A stretch of DNA of 64,000 bases from Physcomitrium patens (GCF_000002425.4 NC_037256.1:18159982-18223981), one strand, 5' to 3'. Positions 34,242 through 47,280 are shown, numbered from the stretch's first letter. Numbers and translations: made by a program. The notes: generated by a model from the letters alone, not told the origin.

Positions 34242-35832
34242 ATTACCATCTTTTCTAGGCATGAAATCCATAAGAAGCGGTCATCATATATTGAAGAAAT
34301 CTATGATGCAATGAATTGTATTCGCCACATACTCTCATCTTTGTTCTCTTCGAAGATGATTGATAGGGCTTCTCAACCATCGATGTCATACTATAATTAC
34401 TTATAGTATGTAAAAATTAACTAAAACATATAATATTTTTGTAAGTCTTGATGTAGATTAGAGTGGTTAGTAAATAAATTTAAAGAGAATTGTTATAAGG
34501 AAATTTATTTGGAGATTTATCTATTTTGATTATAGTGTTTATATTATGTAAGATTTAGATATTTAGTATAAAGCTTAAGAGCAGGTTGGGGCCTAAAGAG
34601 GAAAATCTTAACTAATAGGAGGCTTATTGGAAGGGATGAAAGTAAGGTATGATTGGATGAAGGCAAATAATAGAAAACTTCATTCCTATTGGTCGAAGGC
34701 TATGCCCAATAGGCTTCAAGGAGGCTGCCCGAGGCCTTATTAGGAATTATGATTTCTCTTTTGAAGGCATTTGAGCTTTGGAGGCTAGGATCAACAAGTT
34801 CAAGATTTTGGGTATAATTTGGGTGAAGAATTTGTGAGATTTCGAGTTTTTGTGAAGGAGATATAGGTGTTCAAAGTTAAGGTATCAAATTTATATCTAT
34901 TGTCACTCTTTGAAGCATAACATATGCGTACAGAAAGCAATGAAACATTAGCAACTAGAATTAGAGAGGACACTTTCTTAGCTACACTTAATATATACTA
35001 TTTGACAAATTTTAAGTTTAGATGAAGGAATTATAGACATTTGAAGATAGTACATGTAATTCAAAGATACTAAGTGAGTCATTTTGTTGATAGTAATGGT
35101 TGGAGCCATATCTTGAGTTCATGGGCGAATTTTTGGCTCAAAATTTTCATAAGTGTGAGTTATTAAGTTAAAAAGCTATAGATCAAAGCTTCATGGTATT
35201 TGAGTACTTAATTGGGAGATATGAAGAAATTAGCACACAAGTGTATGTAAGCTAGGGTTTTAAGCTACTGTTAGGATTTTGGCAATATCTCAAGATTTGT
35301 AATGAATTTACAGTTGAATTTTTTTAATAAAGTTTTTAAAAGTATATTAATACTTTATGTAAAATTTAAGGTTGTTTGAATAGTTCGATCCTAAAATATG
35401 AGCTGTTGAAATTCAAATAACATCTCTCATAAGGATATATAAGGTTTTAAGATCTTTATCATACATTTGGATATTTTCTTAGTACTTAGACTAGTGTTTT
35501 GATGTAATTGCCAAAAAAAAAAAATATATTATATATATAAACTTGGTAATTTATATCTTAGACTTGATTGAGTATTTAGTGGCAATCAAAAGCCCAACGC
35601 TTTTTTGAAGCAAACTCTCTCTATCCCGACATCGATAGTATCTCATATTAGGACGGGAAGACTATTCAATTATTTGATCATTGTTGAAGCCTTCATAACT
35701 TCCTTCGAATAAAACATTTGGAACACCGTTAGAAGTTGTTCCTACCTCTAGTAAAATCACCAAACATCGAGAGTCCCTTCTAAGGTCGTGATATCAAATT
35801 CATTGTCATATAGCATGATTTACTATCTGAGA
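34242..35832 (-). pseudogene. E4 ORF3 remnant, split by R2
   Basis: Segments 34242-34383 and 35632-35832 join to match E1 12520-12830 in reverse, including the region encoding the GHYRWL block. Heavily mutated. Confidence 0.6.
34384..35631 (+). repeat. R2: solo LTR of family R
   Basis: About 1248 bp. Plus-strand ends TGTCATAC and CTATCCCGACA. Flanked by ATCGA / (A)TCGA, and the E4 sequence continues exactly across it. R4 has the matching ends, TGACA-type at 57669 and 58909. Confidence 0.8.
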
Positions 35833-36925
35833 ATACATTGGATATGTAGCTATAGAATTTGTAGCTTAAAATTTTATATAAATCTTGTCATTGATTCCAA
35901 AACTCCTTTATTTTGCATAAAATTCAAAATATAACAAAATCCCTTCAAAACATATTTTTCCTGTAAAGATTTTCTTTTTCCAAACTTTAGAAATTCATAA
36001 CTCTTGATCTAACTATTCAATTTGTCTCAAATTTATAAAATAAGTAGAATTCACCCTTAACTTTTATTACAAAAAAATCCAACTTCAAATTCACTCTTGA
36101 TTTTTTGGCATCTAAGAAATCCTAGTAAATACTCTAAACCCTAATTTACAAGCATCTGAGTACTATTTTCTTAATATCTCAAGAATCCAATATTCAAATG
36201 TCATAAAAATTATGTAAAAAGTTTAATAACATGAAATTACACATTTTTTGAAATATTGAGCCAAAACCTTATCAAATTATTGAAGATATAGCTTAAGACA
36301 CAACTACTACAAAATCAGATCACTTACTACCCTTAGATTGCATGGGCTGACTTCAAATTCCAATAAATCCTTTACATCAACTTGGAATCCAATAAGCAGT
36401 ATATAAAAAGTGTAGCCGCAAAAGTAATGTCTCCAGTTGAAGTTGTTGATTCTTAATTGCTGTCTGTAAGCGTACGTTATGCCAAAAAATTTGATAGTAG
36501 CTCCCAAATCAACACCTTAACTTTGAGCGCTTTCATCTCCTTCATATAAACTCCAAACTATACAAAACTTGCACCAAAACCATAGCCAAAAATCTAAACC
36601 TTCTGACCTTAGCCTTCAAAGCTCGAATGCCCCAAAAAACTAACTCTAATCCTTAATATGGCCTTGGGCAACCTCTTCAAAGCCTATTGGCCATGATTTT
36701 TGATCATTAGGAATGGAGATTTTCATTATTCATCTCCATTCATCTATATTGATGCCCTAATTACTCCTTTTACTACCAAAACTCTTTTTCAATCTTTTTT
36801 TATAAGATTTATATAATTTATGCTCTAAACATCAAATAAAAGAGCCAAAATAAGTTTCCAAAGGTCACCAATGTCAAACAAATGTGATTCTAAATATTTA
36901 GAAGTTACTATCAACTAAAACCAAT
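35833..36925 (-). repeat. R3: family R LTR, inverted to R2, partial
   Basis: Aligns with R5 and R1 (same phrases such as TTGAGCGC...CATCTCCTTCAT and CTTGGGCAACCTC) in the orientation opposite to R2, about 200 bp away from it. Ends are degraded. Confidence 0.65.
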
Positions 36926-37690
36926 CCTTATAGAATTGAAAGTAGAATGTTATCTTGCTTAGATCTTGTTTCTTTTATAAGGAAGGTTTTCATCTTAATT
37001 TTAATGGATGTCATCAATGAAAAGCCTCCACCTCCTTTGCTGCATTTGTAAGATTCTTTACTGGCTCCCATGTGAGTTCACTAATATCATATCCGTGCCA
37101 ATGGACAAGATATTCTAATTTATTTTGGTGCCACCTTGAATCTAAGACTTCTACTATTTCAAACTCTTCATTATTGTCTACTTTTCTAGGAGGAGGCGGA
37201 GCTCATCTTCTTCTTGGTATGTCCACTGTCTTGTATGGTTCAAGAAGAGATTCGATGAATATTAGATGGATTTTCATTGATTCTGGTAGGTGTAAAAGAT
37301 ATACAATTGGATTGATTTATACAAAAATAGAAAATGGTCCAAGCCTTTGATAGTCCAACTTGTCATAAGGACGAGTGGTCTTGATATTACGATGAAGTAA
37401 CTATATCTTATCAAGCATGTAGAATGGTAGTTGTTCCTTTCAATAGACATCAGTATTGATCTTTTGTTGTTGTTGAGCTTCTCTTAACTGTACCTTCATC
37501 ATTGCATGTAGCTCTGATAAATGAATTGTAAAATCTTTCGGAGCAGGATTATCAACTTTTGAAAAGTCAAAAGTATGAAGTCATGGATGATAACCATAAT
37601 TGGCAAAGAAAGGTATTTGTTTTGTAGAAGAATGTATCATGTTATTGTAAGCAAACTCTGCCAATGGCAAAAGAGTTATCCAATCATTTG
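36926..37690 (-). pseudogene. E4 integrase C-terminus and chromodomain
   Basis: Reverse of E1 11570-12330, with the chromodomain near 37040-37160 and a KVWLL-like integrase end near 37380-37420. Stops in all frames. Confidence 0.7.
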
Positions 37691-38709
37691 TGGTTGGACA
37701 TCCTTATTTTCTTGAACAAACGTGACTCTAGTCATGACAATACGTCGATTTTGCTTCTTGGGGCAGTTTCCAACTTTGTGGCCTTCTTCACCGCAATACA
37801 AGCATAGATCTTCCTTCATATGTCGTTTTTTTCTCCTAGGATAAGGGATTTGACATATACCGCATCAATTTGCATGTCTTCTACCTCTGCATGTGAATTC
37901 ACGCTACTTGCCGACATAGTTGAGGTGTGGCGAATCATATGTTATCTTGAACGTTGGACTTGGCAGCGTTGGAATAGATGATTATCACACTTCACAACTT
38001 CACTAATAGCTTCATTGAGCGTTTGTGGATCAGAAAGAGTTAACACCAAATCCTTCACATCATCCCTTAAACCTCAATAAAATTGACTCATCAACACTTC
38101 TTCGTCCCAATTGATGTCACATGCTAATTGCCTTAAGTTTGATGCATAGACTAATGTAGAGTGCATCCCTTGTCGTAGTGACCGGATCTTTGTCGTAGCC
38201 CATCAAACCTTGTCGTGTTCTCCAAATGCTTCCGCAAATGCCTCCAAAAAGATTTCAAAGTTGTTTAGTATGGACGATCATTTCTCAAACAAAGGAGCAA
38301 ACCATGATAGAGCTTGCCCTGTATGTAAGGTTCCAACAAGTCCAACATGTGTCTCCTCCGTTGGATAGCGTTCTGGCTATAAAACTGTTATCAACCTGAT
38401 TTGATTGACGAATCCTCGAAACTTGGAACGCGTACCATCGAACTTGTCTGGAAGGCTAACTTGGGACTCCTTATGTTGTAGAACCAGCGGTGCTTGTCAA
38501 ACCTGAGGCAAAGTTGCTTCTCCAAGTACAGAAGTTTGAGGCTGGTGCAACCTAGATTGTTCCATCCCAGATGCTCCATCATTATGAATCCTTGCCATGA
38601 CTCCTTCAATCTCTGCAGTTCTTTGCGATAACGTAGCAAGGGTATTCATGATAGCATCCAACTTGGACTCTGAACTTTCTGTCATACTAATGTCTTGGCC
38701 TCCGACCAT
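37691..38709 (-). pseudogene. E4 gag (E3 type, broken)
   Basis: MVGGQDISMTESSESKLDAI starts at 38709. A helical stretch TAEIEGVMARIHNDGA follows, then the gag core in another frame. A zinc knuckle CLYCGEEGHKVGNC lies near 37780. It is interrupted by frameshifts and stops and fused to integrase at about 37690. Confidence 0.75.
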
Positions 38710-38745
38710 TCTAAGAGAAGGACAAAAATGATTCTACAAGAAGAC

Positions 38746-38963
38746 AATATTGGTTTAGAGGAGGATACTCCGCAACCTCTAAAATGCCTTAAGAGCTTTA
38801 AGAAAAGGGGTAATCTACTCTCTCCAAGAAGAATAAGACTCCAATATTGTAACAAAAGAAATATCAGTTTAGAGGAGGGTAATCCGCAACCTCTAAAATG
38901 CTAGTACACTTCCAAACAGAGGGATAATCCGCACTCTAACGAGAAAGAAACTAACTCTGATAT
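38746..38963 (-). repeat. E4 leader: two tandem modules
   Basis: Modules at 38861-38963 and 38746-38849, each with the two GGATTACC-type motifs and the ATATCAG/CTGATAT-type borders. Confidence 0.75.
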
Positions 38964-38976
38964 CTGAGGTGAGTGA

Positions 38977-38987
38977 AGTCTCGACAA
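38977..38987 (-). other. E4 self-primer binding site
   Basis: Minus-strand TTGTCGAGACT, two bases inside the LTR, is the exact complement of the E3 5' LTR 11-mer AGTCTCGACAA. It has one mismatch to E4's own LTR (AGTCTCTACAA at 39117-39127). Confidence 0.65.
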
Positions 38988-38989
38988 AC

Positions 38990-39386
38990 TGTCATGGACA
39001 CAGAAATACAGACTCGAGATCTAAGAAGAAGTTCAACAAGAATTGGCAAGAACTAGATTAACCAGATGAATACAAGAACAACACTAGAGAGGTGAGCTAG
39101 AACTCCAAGAGATGTGTTGTAGAGACTGAAGAACTCTTCAGCCTCGATTTCAATATATACTCCTATTTAGGAAGCTTCTCAAGCAACTTCTACCAACTAG
39201 GAAGCTTCTAGAAGGTTTAGAGACTTGCTTCTAGAAGGTTCTAGAAACTTATCTCTAGAAGGTTCTAAGGACTATGTCCCTAACATCTTCTACCAATTAA
39301 GAAGTTTCTAGAAGGTTTTAGAGACTTGCTTCTAGAAGGTTCTAGAAAATTGTCTCTAAAAGGTTCTAAGGACTATGTCCCTAACA
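38990..39386 (-). repeat. E4 right LTR (E3 type) with internal duplication
   Basis: TGTCATGG...CCCTAACA. The last stretch of about 100 bp, ending GGACTATGTCCCTAACA, is present twice (to 39283 and to 39386). Confidence 0.8.
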
Positions 39387-39654
39387 CATTGTCCATAAGA
39401 GATTCGTACTCTTCTTCCATAGCCTTCTTCTACTTGATTGCATCTTGGGACTTCAATGCATCACACAAAGTTAACGGATCAGCAAGAAGAGTAATATTTG
39501 CATGTTCTTCACTTACTTGAAAAAAGATGTGATCCTTCTACCATTCACCATGTTGACTTCTTTCTCTCAAAAGATATCTCTTTTCGTTTGTAGAAGAAGA
39601 TTCACCTTGTTATACTCCATGTTCTTTTCCAATCTTCTTCTCTCTTAAACCTTG

Positions 39655-41154
39655 TCATTTCTTATTCAATGGTTGATAGTCCTCATCATCATCATCATCA
39701 TAATCTTCAATATCTTCGTTTCTTTCATTCTTATTCCTAGAAATTATAAGAGCCTTCATCTTTTCAACTTTCTTTGGCTTTTCATCTTCATCATCTTTAT
39801 TATCTTCATCTTCATGTTTCTTTGTTGAATTCAAAGATGTGACTACTATCACACCATTACTCCTACTTGGACACATCTCCAAGTGCTCACAAGCAGTCTT
39901 GAACTCCAAAAACTCAACATCACGACTTTTGATGATCTTCTAAGTTTCCAAGCACATTAGCTTATACACCTTAGTTTCTTTACAATAACCAAGAAACACA
40001 CACTTTGGACGTTTTGTATCAAGTTTTGACCTCATGTAATCTAGTATTTTTACACATGCAATATAATCAAAGGCCTTCAGATGAGAAATGCAAGGTTGTC
40101 TCCCACTCTAAGCTTCGTGTAGTGTCATTGATGAAAGAACACTTCTTGGACACCTATTTCTTATATACATTGCTTTCACTACAGCTTCCGTCCAAAACTC
40201 ATAACCAAGGTATTGAGCATAAAGCATGCTCCTTGTCATCTCTACAATGGTTCAATTTACCCTTTCAATAACACCATTTTGTTATAGAGTGTATCGAATT
40301 ATGGCTTGTCTAACAATTCCTTCATTCTTCAAATAAACATCAAATTGCTTAGACATGTACTCATCTCCATTGTCCGTATGCAGCACCTTGATCTTGCATT
40401 CACTTTTTTTCTCAACAAATACTTTAAACTCCTGAAACCTCCAAAAGCATTCAATCTTGGCTTTAAGAATGTAGATCTAAATCTTTCTTAAATAATCATC
40501 AATGAAAGTAAGAAAATAGCTTGATCTTCCAATACTTGTGTTCTTCATAGGTCCACATACATCAGAATAGACAATCTCGAGTAACTTGGTAACACGTGTT
40601 GCTATGCTATTTGGAAATGAGGCTTATTATTGTTTGCCTTATATGTATCCTTGACATACAAGTTATTTTGTATTTTGGCTTGTATTACCAAGATCTAAGC
40701 CACTTATCACAAACTTGAGCTCTTTCATACTCTTTACATTCAAATGGCCAAGGTGATGATGGCATATATTCAACTTATTTTGATTTGATGTAAACTCAGG
40801 AAATGCAGCTATCTCCACTCCATTCACCTTTTTACAAATGAGGTAGTACAAATTTTCCTCTCTAAAGCCTTTAAAGACCTTGTCTCTACTCAATGTTCTT
40901 ACAAAACATCCATTTATGTCAAATTGAACTTTAAAACCTTCCATTACAAGTTTATTCACCGAAAGTAGATTTTGCTTCATCATAGATATATGAAAGATGT
41001 TTTTAAATATGATTCTATTGGTTTGTCCATTCACAACCACTTCCACCATAATAGAGCCAATTCCAATGGCTTTACATGTACCATTATCCGCCAACACCAC
41101 ATTTGATATTGGAATAGCCTCATAAGTGTCAAATAAACACTTATAAGGTGCCAT
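39655..41154 (-). pseudogene. Copia integrase and GAG-pre-integrase domain (broken)
   Basis: 163 open codons (40663-41154) contain the pre-integrase finger ICHHHLGHLNVKSMKEL. The integrase core follows in pieces with VYSDVCGPM, HTDNGDEY and a QNGVIERVN box near 40270-40600. 39655-39909 encodes an acidic linker (EDYDDDDDEDYQ). A protease-like stretch WIIDSSYSNHM lies just upstream near 41160-41190, with the DSG triad changed to DSS. Confidence 0.8.
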
Positions 41155-41279
41155 ATGATTGGAATAACTTGAATCTATAATCCATCTTTACATGGCAGCC
41201 ATAGAAGTCCCATTTGTTGCCATGAATACATAATCTTTTCCTCTAAACTTATCTTGCACATTATTTGCATTCTCCTTCT

Positions 41280-42020
41280 CTAATTTTTTGCCTTTGTAGT
41301 AATTTCAAGCAAAATGGCCTACTTTGCCACAAATGAAGCAAGATTTGATATTACCTCATTGATTTGAATAATTGCCCTTGCCTTAATATAAGTAGAGTGT
41401 TGAATCTTCACTTTGGGTCTTTTTTTTTTTTCTTTTTGGTTCCTTCATAGATAAGTCTTGTTGTCACATAATCCATTGTAAGCTCTTTTAGCTTAATGGA
41501 CTCCAATGCCATAATGAGGTAGTCGTAGGATTTGGAAAGGCTCACCAGCAAGGTCATGACAATATCACTTTCTTCTAAAGGCTTATCAATAATTGCTAGT
41601 TGGTTTGTAAGAGCCTTTACCTTATTGATATGAACTATGAGGTCTTCTTCTTCTTCTTTTTTTATCTTACAAGTGAAGAACTTCTTCCTTGTATAGATGA
41701 TATTGGATAAGTTCTTCCTCTTATAGATATTGCAAAGAGTCTTCCATGCTTGTGCTGGTCCTTTATAAGAGATAATGTGGGAGAAATTGGCTTCATCTAC
41801 ATTGGTTGCAATCAATCCAAAAGTATTCTTTTCACGATGTTTGAACTCTTTCTTCTCTTTTATATCAGCATCTATGCTTGGACTTTCTTCACTTTTATCT
41901 ACAATATTCCAAAGATCCAAAGATGCCAACAAAAGCTTTATTTTTACCTTCCAATGGTAGAAATTTTTATCTGTGAACTTTTCAATTACTCTCAATCCTT
42001 CACCCTCACTTGAAGCTATG
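41280..42020 (-). pseudogene. Copia gag (UBN2/retrotran_gag type)
   Basis: 195 open codons (41408-41995) with FTDKNFYHWKVKIKLLL, LWNIVDKSEESPS and AWKTLCNIYKRKNLSN, typical of copia gag. A CCHC-like knuckle remnant (CFICGKVGHFA) is near 41310-41340. The reading frame runs upstream of 41995 to about 42016. The C-terminal Lys run comes from a T tract at 41420. Confidence 0.8.
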
Positions 42021-42579
42021 TCAAAAAGAGAGATGTATCAAAAAAAATTGAAAGAAGAAGTCTTAATGCTATCATAATCAGCAAAAAAATATTGTTGCCT
42101 TAAAATCATAGAATCCTTCTATGTGAACAAACTAAAGTTTTTACTCTCAAAAACACTCTCAACTTCACTTTTAAGGCTTCTCACAAGTCTAATGACCTAT
42201 CTTAATGTCTCAAATCTGACTTGCTACTCAAATATCACTCTTATGCTCACAAATCACCTCTATACACTACAAGACGTCTTTTAAGTATAATCAGTATCTT
42301 TAGATCATGAAACTACAAAATTAGACCACTTAAGGATCTATCTGAGTAATAGTACAATGCAAGTGTTCTATAACTTTGCCTTAAGGTGAAAAACCAAATA
42401 CCAATACCAAAATGCTCTTAACCACAAATAAGAGCAAACTAAGATTTAGATCTAGATCTGAATCTAAAAGTTAGGTACTTCTTAATTCTAATATCAGCAA
42501 CAATAACTTGATCTACTCTACACATCAACAATTACTTCAAAGAACTTCAAAATACTCAAACAAATGTGAGTGGGTCCAT

Positions 42580-42828
42580 AACCTATTGAAGAAAAGAAAT
42601 CTAAAAGCTACAAACACTTAGCATCAACAAGGTTTGTCCACATAGAGAAGTTTGGAGTAAGATAATTCTTAATTCCAACATCTTTTACTTATAAGTGGTG
42701 GTTTGCTAATCAACGAAGCAACTTCCATCTTTTTGATATTATATCCATTTCTACTTCATCCAATTAAATCCTAGGTACTACCATAGTAACTTTCTTTAAT
42801 TCTTTGCTGCCTTTTGACTATTAACAAT
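42580..42828. repeat. LTR-like fragment related to 32800-33137
   Basis: Shares TTGAAGAAA at the start, CTTTTACTTATAAGTGGTGGTT in the middle and ACTATTAACA at the end. It may be the 5' LTR of the copia remnant, displaced by about 560 bp of leader. Confidence 0.45.
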
Positions 42829-43264
42829 ATACTATGCTTAATCTCTATGTAGTTGTAACTAAGCAAGTACTTCCTGATCTTCAACAGCTTTGACCTTTTT
42901 TTTTATTTCTATAGTAATTTCTAATGTTTCATACTTCCTTGAGCTTTTGCTACATATTCAGGTCCATCTAGTCTTCCATATTTTGTAATTGAAGGAATTT
43001 TATATCAAGCCAAAGTACTTTTCAGATTAACACCAACCACCACCACCAATAATTATAGTTGATGACCACAAGAATATGAAGTAAACAACATTTTGAAACA
43101 TCACTACTTTCATTGTGGTAGCAAATATCCACAACTTCAATACAAAGTTCTTTAGAAAGATTATCCCAATTACGAAGTAATGTGAAAATTTGCACAAAAT
43201 CTAACCCATTGCTAAGCGACAATTTCAATATACCATCTAGAGCAAAATGAGGACGTTTTGCATT

Positions 43265-43930
43265 AATAGAAAGGAATTAACTGTAACAAGGTATAGATAA
43301 GATAATTATATAGATAGATAGAACCATGGAAGTTTCTAGAATTAAGGTTAGGTTAGTGGATGACATAGGATCCATTGTAGAACATTCTAAAAAGAATTGA
43401 AGGCAGTTATTTAGATGGAGTCCATCATAGAACTTTCTAAAAAAGGCTTAAGACAGTTATCTAGGTGGAACCTACCACCTAGAAACATTCTAGAAAGTCT
43501 AAGGTAGTAGAACCTAATATAAATAGGATTGGCCAAGGCCTTTTGGGGCATCTAATTAGGTATTGCTTCAGATTCTTTCTCTTAGTAAAGTTTGGTTCTG
43601 CATCCTTTTGTTCAGTTATGTTCTATTATATTTCTATTTGCTCAATTTGTCTTTCATATCCTATTCTGTTTAATTTCATTCAGTTCTATTCTAGCCTCTT
43701 TTGTTCTATTTTGTGATGAGGTTTTATTTTACTATAGAATAGAAGGATCTTAGGTTTTTGAGATCATCTGGTCCTGTTTCAGTAGAAGTTGGCCATGTGG
43801 TACATATATCAAAAATTTGCCTTATAAGTTAGATATGTGATTTAGAAGTTGGATACATATCAAATGATCTATAGAACTTTTATAATAATTTCTTTAATTA
43901 GATAGAATATATGGAAGTAAGATTAAAGTT
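43265..43930 (+). repeat. LTR scraps
   Basis: 43265-43780 looks like an LTR of unknown family, with a TATA box AATATAAATAGG near 43518. 43785-43930 resembles the middle of the E1/H LTR (GTTGGCCATGTGGT, GCCTTATAAGT, TTAGATAG). Fragments only; 42829-43264 holds nothing I can name. Confidence 0.4.
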
Positions 43931-44400
43931 AAGAAAATATTAATTTTAATATTATAAGTAGTTATTATGAAAATAATTAAAAATAACAATTATTTGATAA
44001 GCTCAATAGTTATTATACAACCTAAAAGTCTACCATACAATTAAATAGATCAAGATGACAATACATTATCTTCTTAAGGAGGACTTCTTAATTACACAAG
44101 GAAGTAAGAAGCCACAAGTTTTAATAAAGTCATCTATTTTTTTGTTTTGTATTTTTAAAAACTTCAAATATTTTATGCAATTCATAATCATATTTATTAG
44201 CCACATATGTTTTGTGTGATAAGCCAAGCTTTATTTCTATAGCATGTTTATATTCTCCAATAAAAATAATCACTAGTATCATTTACTTTTATACATATGT
44301 AATTCATATTTCATTCATCAACCTTTGAAATCAAAACTGAAACTTTTTTTGAAAAAAATTGTATCTATTTTAGGAAACTATCTTAAACTTTGACCAAAAA
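43931..44400. other. A+T-rich spacer
   Basis: No gene, RNA or repeat boundary recognised. Confidence 0.5.
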
Positions 44401-45160
44401 AATGTCTGCAACAAATTCAACCAGAAACACGGAATCTGCTCTTCCACAGATGGAGAATCTGAAGTGAAGTTTTGCAATTGCACAGGTCATGAGCTTGTCC
44501 AGCACGTTCCCTGATTGCAAGCTTAGTCTGCTCAGGCTCTTGCCTCGTTCTCAACCAGGTTTCTGGATTCAGGTTGCGAATACCTTTTGCCCACTTGAAT
44601 GAATCAAAATGGCTTCCAGCTCCCAACGCACTCCTTCGATCTCTCTGCTGACTACAGCATCGAGGATTCCGGACAAAGACTCAATTGGGTTTGCGAGGAT
44701 CATCCTGAGCGCACTTTCTCTCTCGCCTCCACCTCACTTCCGTGCTCATATTCCTGTCGCAGAGTTGTTCAGAACTGGAGTCGGTGCTTGATCCTACTCT
44801 GGGTTGTTACACCATTGCCACTCAGGATGGAGCAGCCTGCAGGAGAGAGACCAAGAAAGTTGGTGGCTGATCTGAAGTTGCTGTAGTGAGTGGTTTTTAT
44901 GAGAAGGAATTCTTGTCTCGACCAAGTTACGGCTGATGCTGTACACAACTGGGAGTGATGTGTTTCAAAGCTTGGAAATACAGGAGCAATCTGGCGGCGG
45001 AGCCAGCCTTACAAATCTTAACACCGAGATCAAGTTTCCGGCCGCCAAAGAAAGATCAGTTCGACATCTGTTTCCCTGTCTGGGGCTCCCTAGACTTCTC
45101 TTAATGAAACGTGCGGCACTCTGGGCGGCGTTGCAGCTAAGCAATTAAAATGGGGTTGGC
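44401..45160. other. Unidentified GC-rich block
   Basis: Sharp rise in GC compared with both sides, with short open frames on both strands (for example 44599-44886 plus and 44417-44626 minus). None shows a domain I recognise and none is clearly preferred. It could be a distant promoter or leader of the Argonaute gene, or a gene remnant. Confidence 0.4.
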
Positions 45161-45903
45161 ATCTCATCTGACGAGACAACTTTTTATTGTTGTTTGTGTC
45201 GTGGAATTACGTGTCACCCAAATCACAGAAATAATGACCAGCAAAAGAAATATAGATAGCTGGATGATGTATCAGTGAAGAAACAGTTGTTCCTGTTTTA
45301 AAACCATTTGGGTTACTTGTACACAGTTCAAAAGTATGAATTTGAATAATAATCCTATCAATTAGTTGGAGAATGAGAAGTGTGAAAGTCAATGTATTGT
45401 TGAACTAATTATTACTTAATACATTTTTCGATAGAAGATGATTTTCTTTCTCAATCTTCGTACATTGGAACTTGCACTGATAGATATAATATACATTGTT
45501 ATTTTCCACTACAACAAGTACAATCACTTATTTAACAACTTGTGCTTGTGATCATTGCAACTAGTTATTATTATATGAAGTTAAAGGAAATCATGACTTG
45601 TACAAGTGGTCATGGAAAACAAGATAGTAATTTATACAACCTTTTCAAGTTATAACCATAAGCAAACCATAAACAAAAAAATTGACACATTTGAATTCAA
45701 AGGAGTAAAACTTTGTTGAAGAATTTGTATGTAATTTTTTTATATGATCTAACCATAGTTTTGAGCACAATAAATTTAATTATAATGATTAAATTTTAGT
45801 TAATGAAAATAATTACATATACATAATTATGTTTCAAACATCATCATATATAAATATATATATATATATAGATATGTAATTATATTTTTTTATAAAAAAA
45901 AAC

Positions 45904-45940
<37 letters not shown>

Positions 45941-47280
45941 TATATATATTATTGTTTGATAAATTATAAATTTTTTTAATATTTTTTGTTTTAATTTTTT
46001 ACTTTGTTAAAATTTTAAAATATATATTTTTCTATGATTTTGATTTACAAATATCTTGTAGGTAAACAAATACAAAATTTTGATACTTTTATCAATATGT
46101 AATAGAAATAAATAAATAAATAATTAAGTCATTCAATTTTTAACATTATAAAAGTAAATCAAGAGATAAAAATAAGAAAATATATTTTACTATTAAAGAT
46201 AATAAAATTATACAGAAAATTAAGATAATTATTAATTTCAATAAATACATCTAAATAAATATATAGTATTTTATGATTATCTATAGTACAAAATAGAAAT
46301 TACGTATATCATAATTAAATCATCAGAATAAAAATATTAATAGAAAGATTCAAGGTTAAGAACATATGTTGATAAAAATGTAAATAATAAAACATACACA
46401 TATGTTTAAGTAGATCCATAGTTAGCATAGAATTATAATATTTTATTATGTCATAAAATACTTCAAAATGATGAAATTGTATTTTTGTAATGGGGTCTTT
46501 TTATTTAGAAGAGAAAGTAAAAAGCCAAATTAAAAAAAAAATAATAATTGGTTGAAATTGCTAGCACTCACTTAATTGGCATTGTATTCACAAAATTCAA
46601 TCCATAAGCCATAAGAATAAAAGATGAGGTCAAATGCTATATTTTTCTATACAACTTCAACAGAGAGGTTTAGACTTGGCACTTTTGCAAAACCCAATTA
46701 ATGGGATTCAACCCTTAATATTTCCAAAATCACTCAAAATACCAAATCCCAAATATCACACTCCAAACTACCGTTGATAATTCCCCCTCATTTACACTTT
46801 ATTATTCCATTGGTATAGAGTCAAAGAGGGAAGAGAGCTAAGGCAAGGAAAGCAGTTTTTGATATTTCATCCATACCTCTTTCAATATTTGGATTTCAAA
46901 ATCACCCACCTAGCAAGATGAGTCATTTGGTGAAATATCAAAAGATATTTTGGAATATCATTGGATACTTCGAGATCTCATCACAAGTGAAAGGCCATGC
47001 TTGAATCCCTCAATTGACCCACCTCAAGAATTTCACAACTCAAAATTTTAAAAGATTTTGAAAGTTGTCTAAAAAATCACCACAAATGACCAGTTACATT
47101 TATTTTAAATCATTCATATAATAAAGTTATAAATTGACATACTTAATTTCATACTTAAACCAATGATTCAACTCATGTCGTTCACTTCTCTTACATTGTA
47201 CAATCTCTGAACACCAAAGCTTTCAAAAAACATATTTTCTATATACAATGACTAGCAGCATGGAAATTTGTATGAGACTC
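45161..47280. other. A+T-rich intergenic DNA
   Basis: No coding frame supported. TA-rich simple repeats at about 45855-45945. Confidence 0.6.

Larger units (their letters stand above)
33608..39386 (-). mobile_element. E4: rearranged, internally deleted element, inverted
   Basis: The left LTR (33608-34241) is of the E1/H type, while the right LTR (38990-39386) and gag are of the E3 type. At about 37690 the sequence jumps from the integrase end to the gag zinc knuckle, so protease, RT, RNase H and most of integrase are gone. Left flank CAATT and right flank CATTG do not match, and the left flank is H while the right is copia. Best explained by recombination between two elements with loss of the DNA between. 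Two R-type LTRs interrupt the left half. Confidence 0.7.
39387..42020 (-). mobile_element. Ty1/copia remnant: gag, protease, integrase
   Basis: Minus-strand order gag, knuckle, protease, integrase and start of RT identifies copia, since integrase precedes RT. It is cut at 39387, just at the first RT motif (EEYESLM), by the E4 LTR. RT, RNase H and the 3' LTR are not seen. No firm 5' LTR was found, though 42580-42828 is a candidate. Confidence 0.85.

Noticed and set aside
44599..44886. A 95-codon plus-strand frame as a gene
   Set aside because: No recognisable domain, an overlapping frame of similar length on the same strand, and no supporting splice signals.
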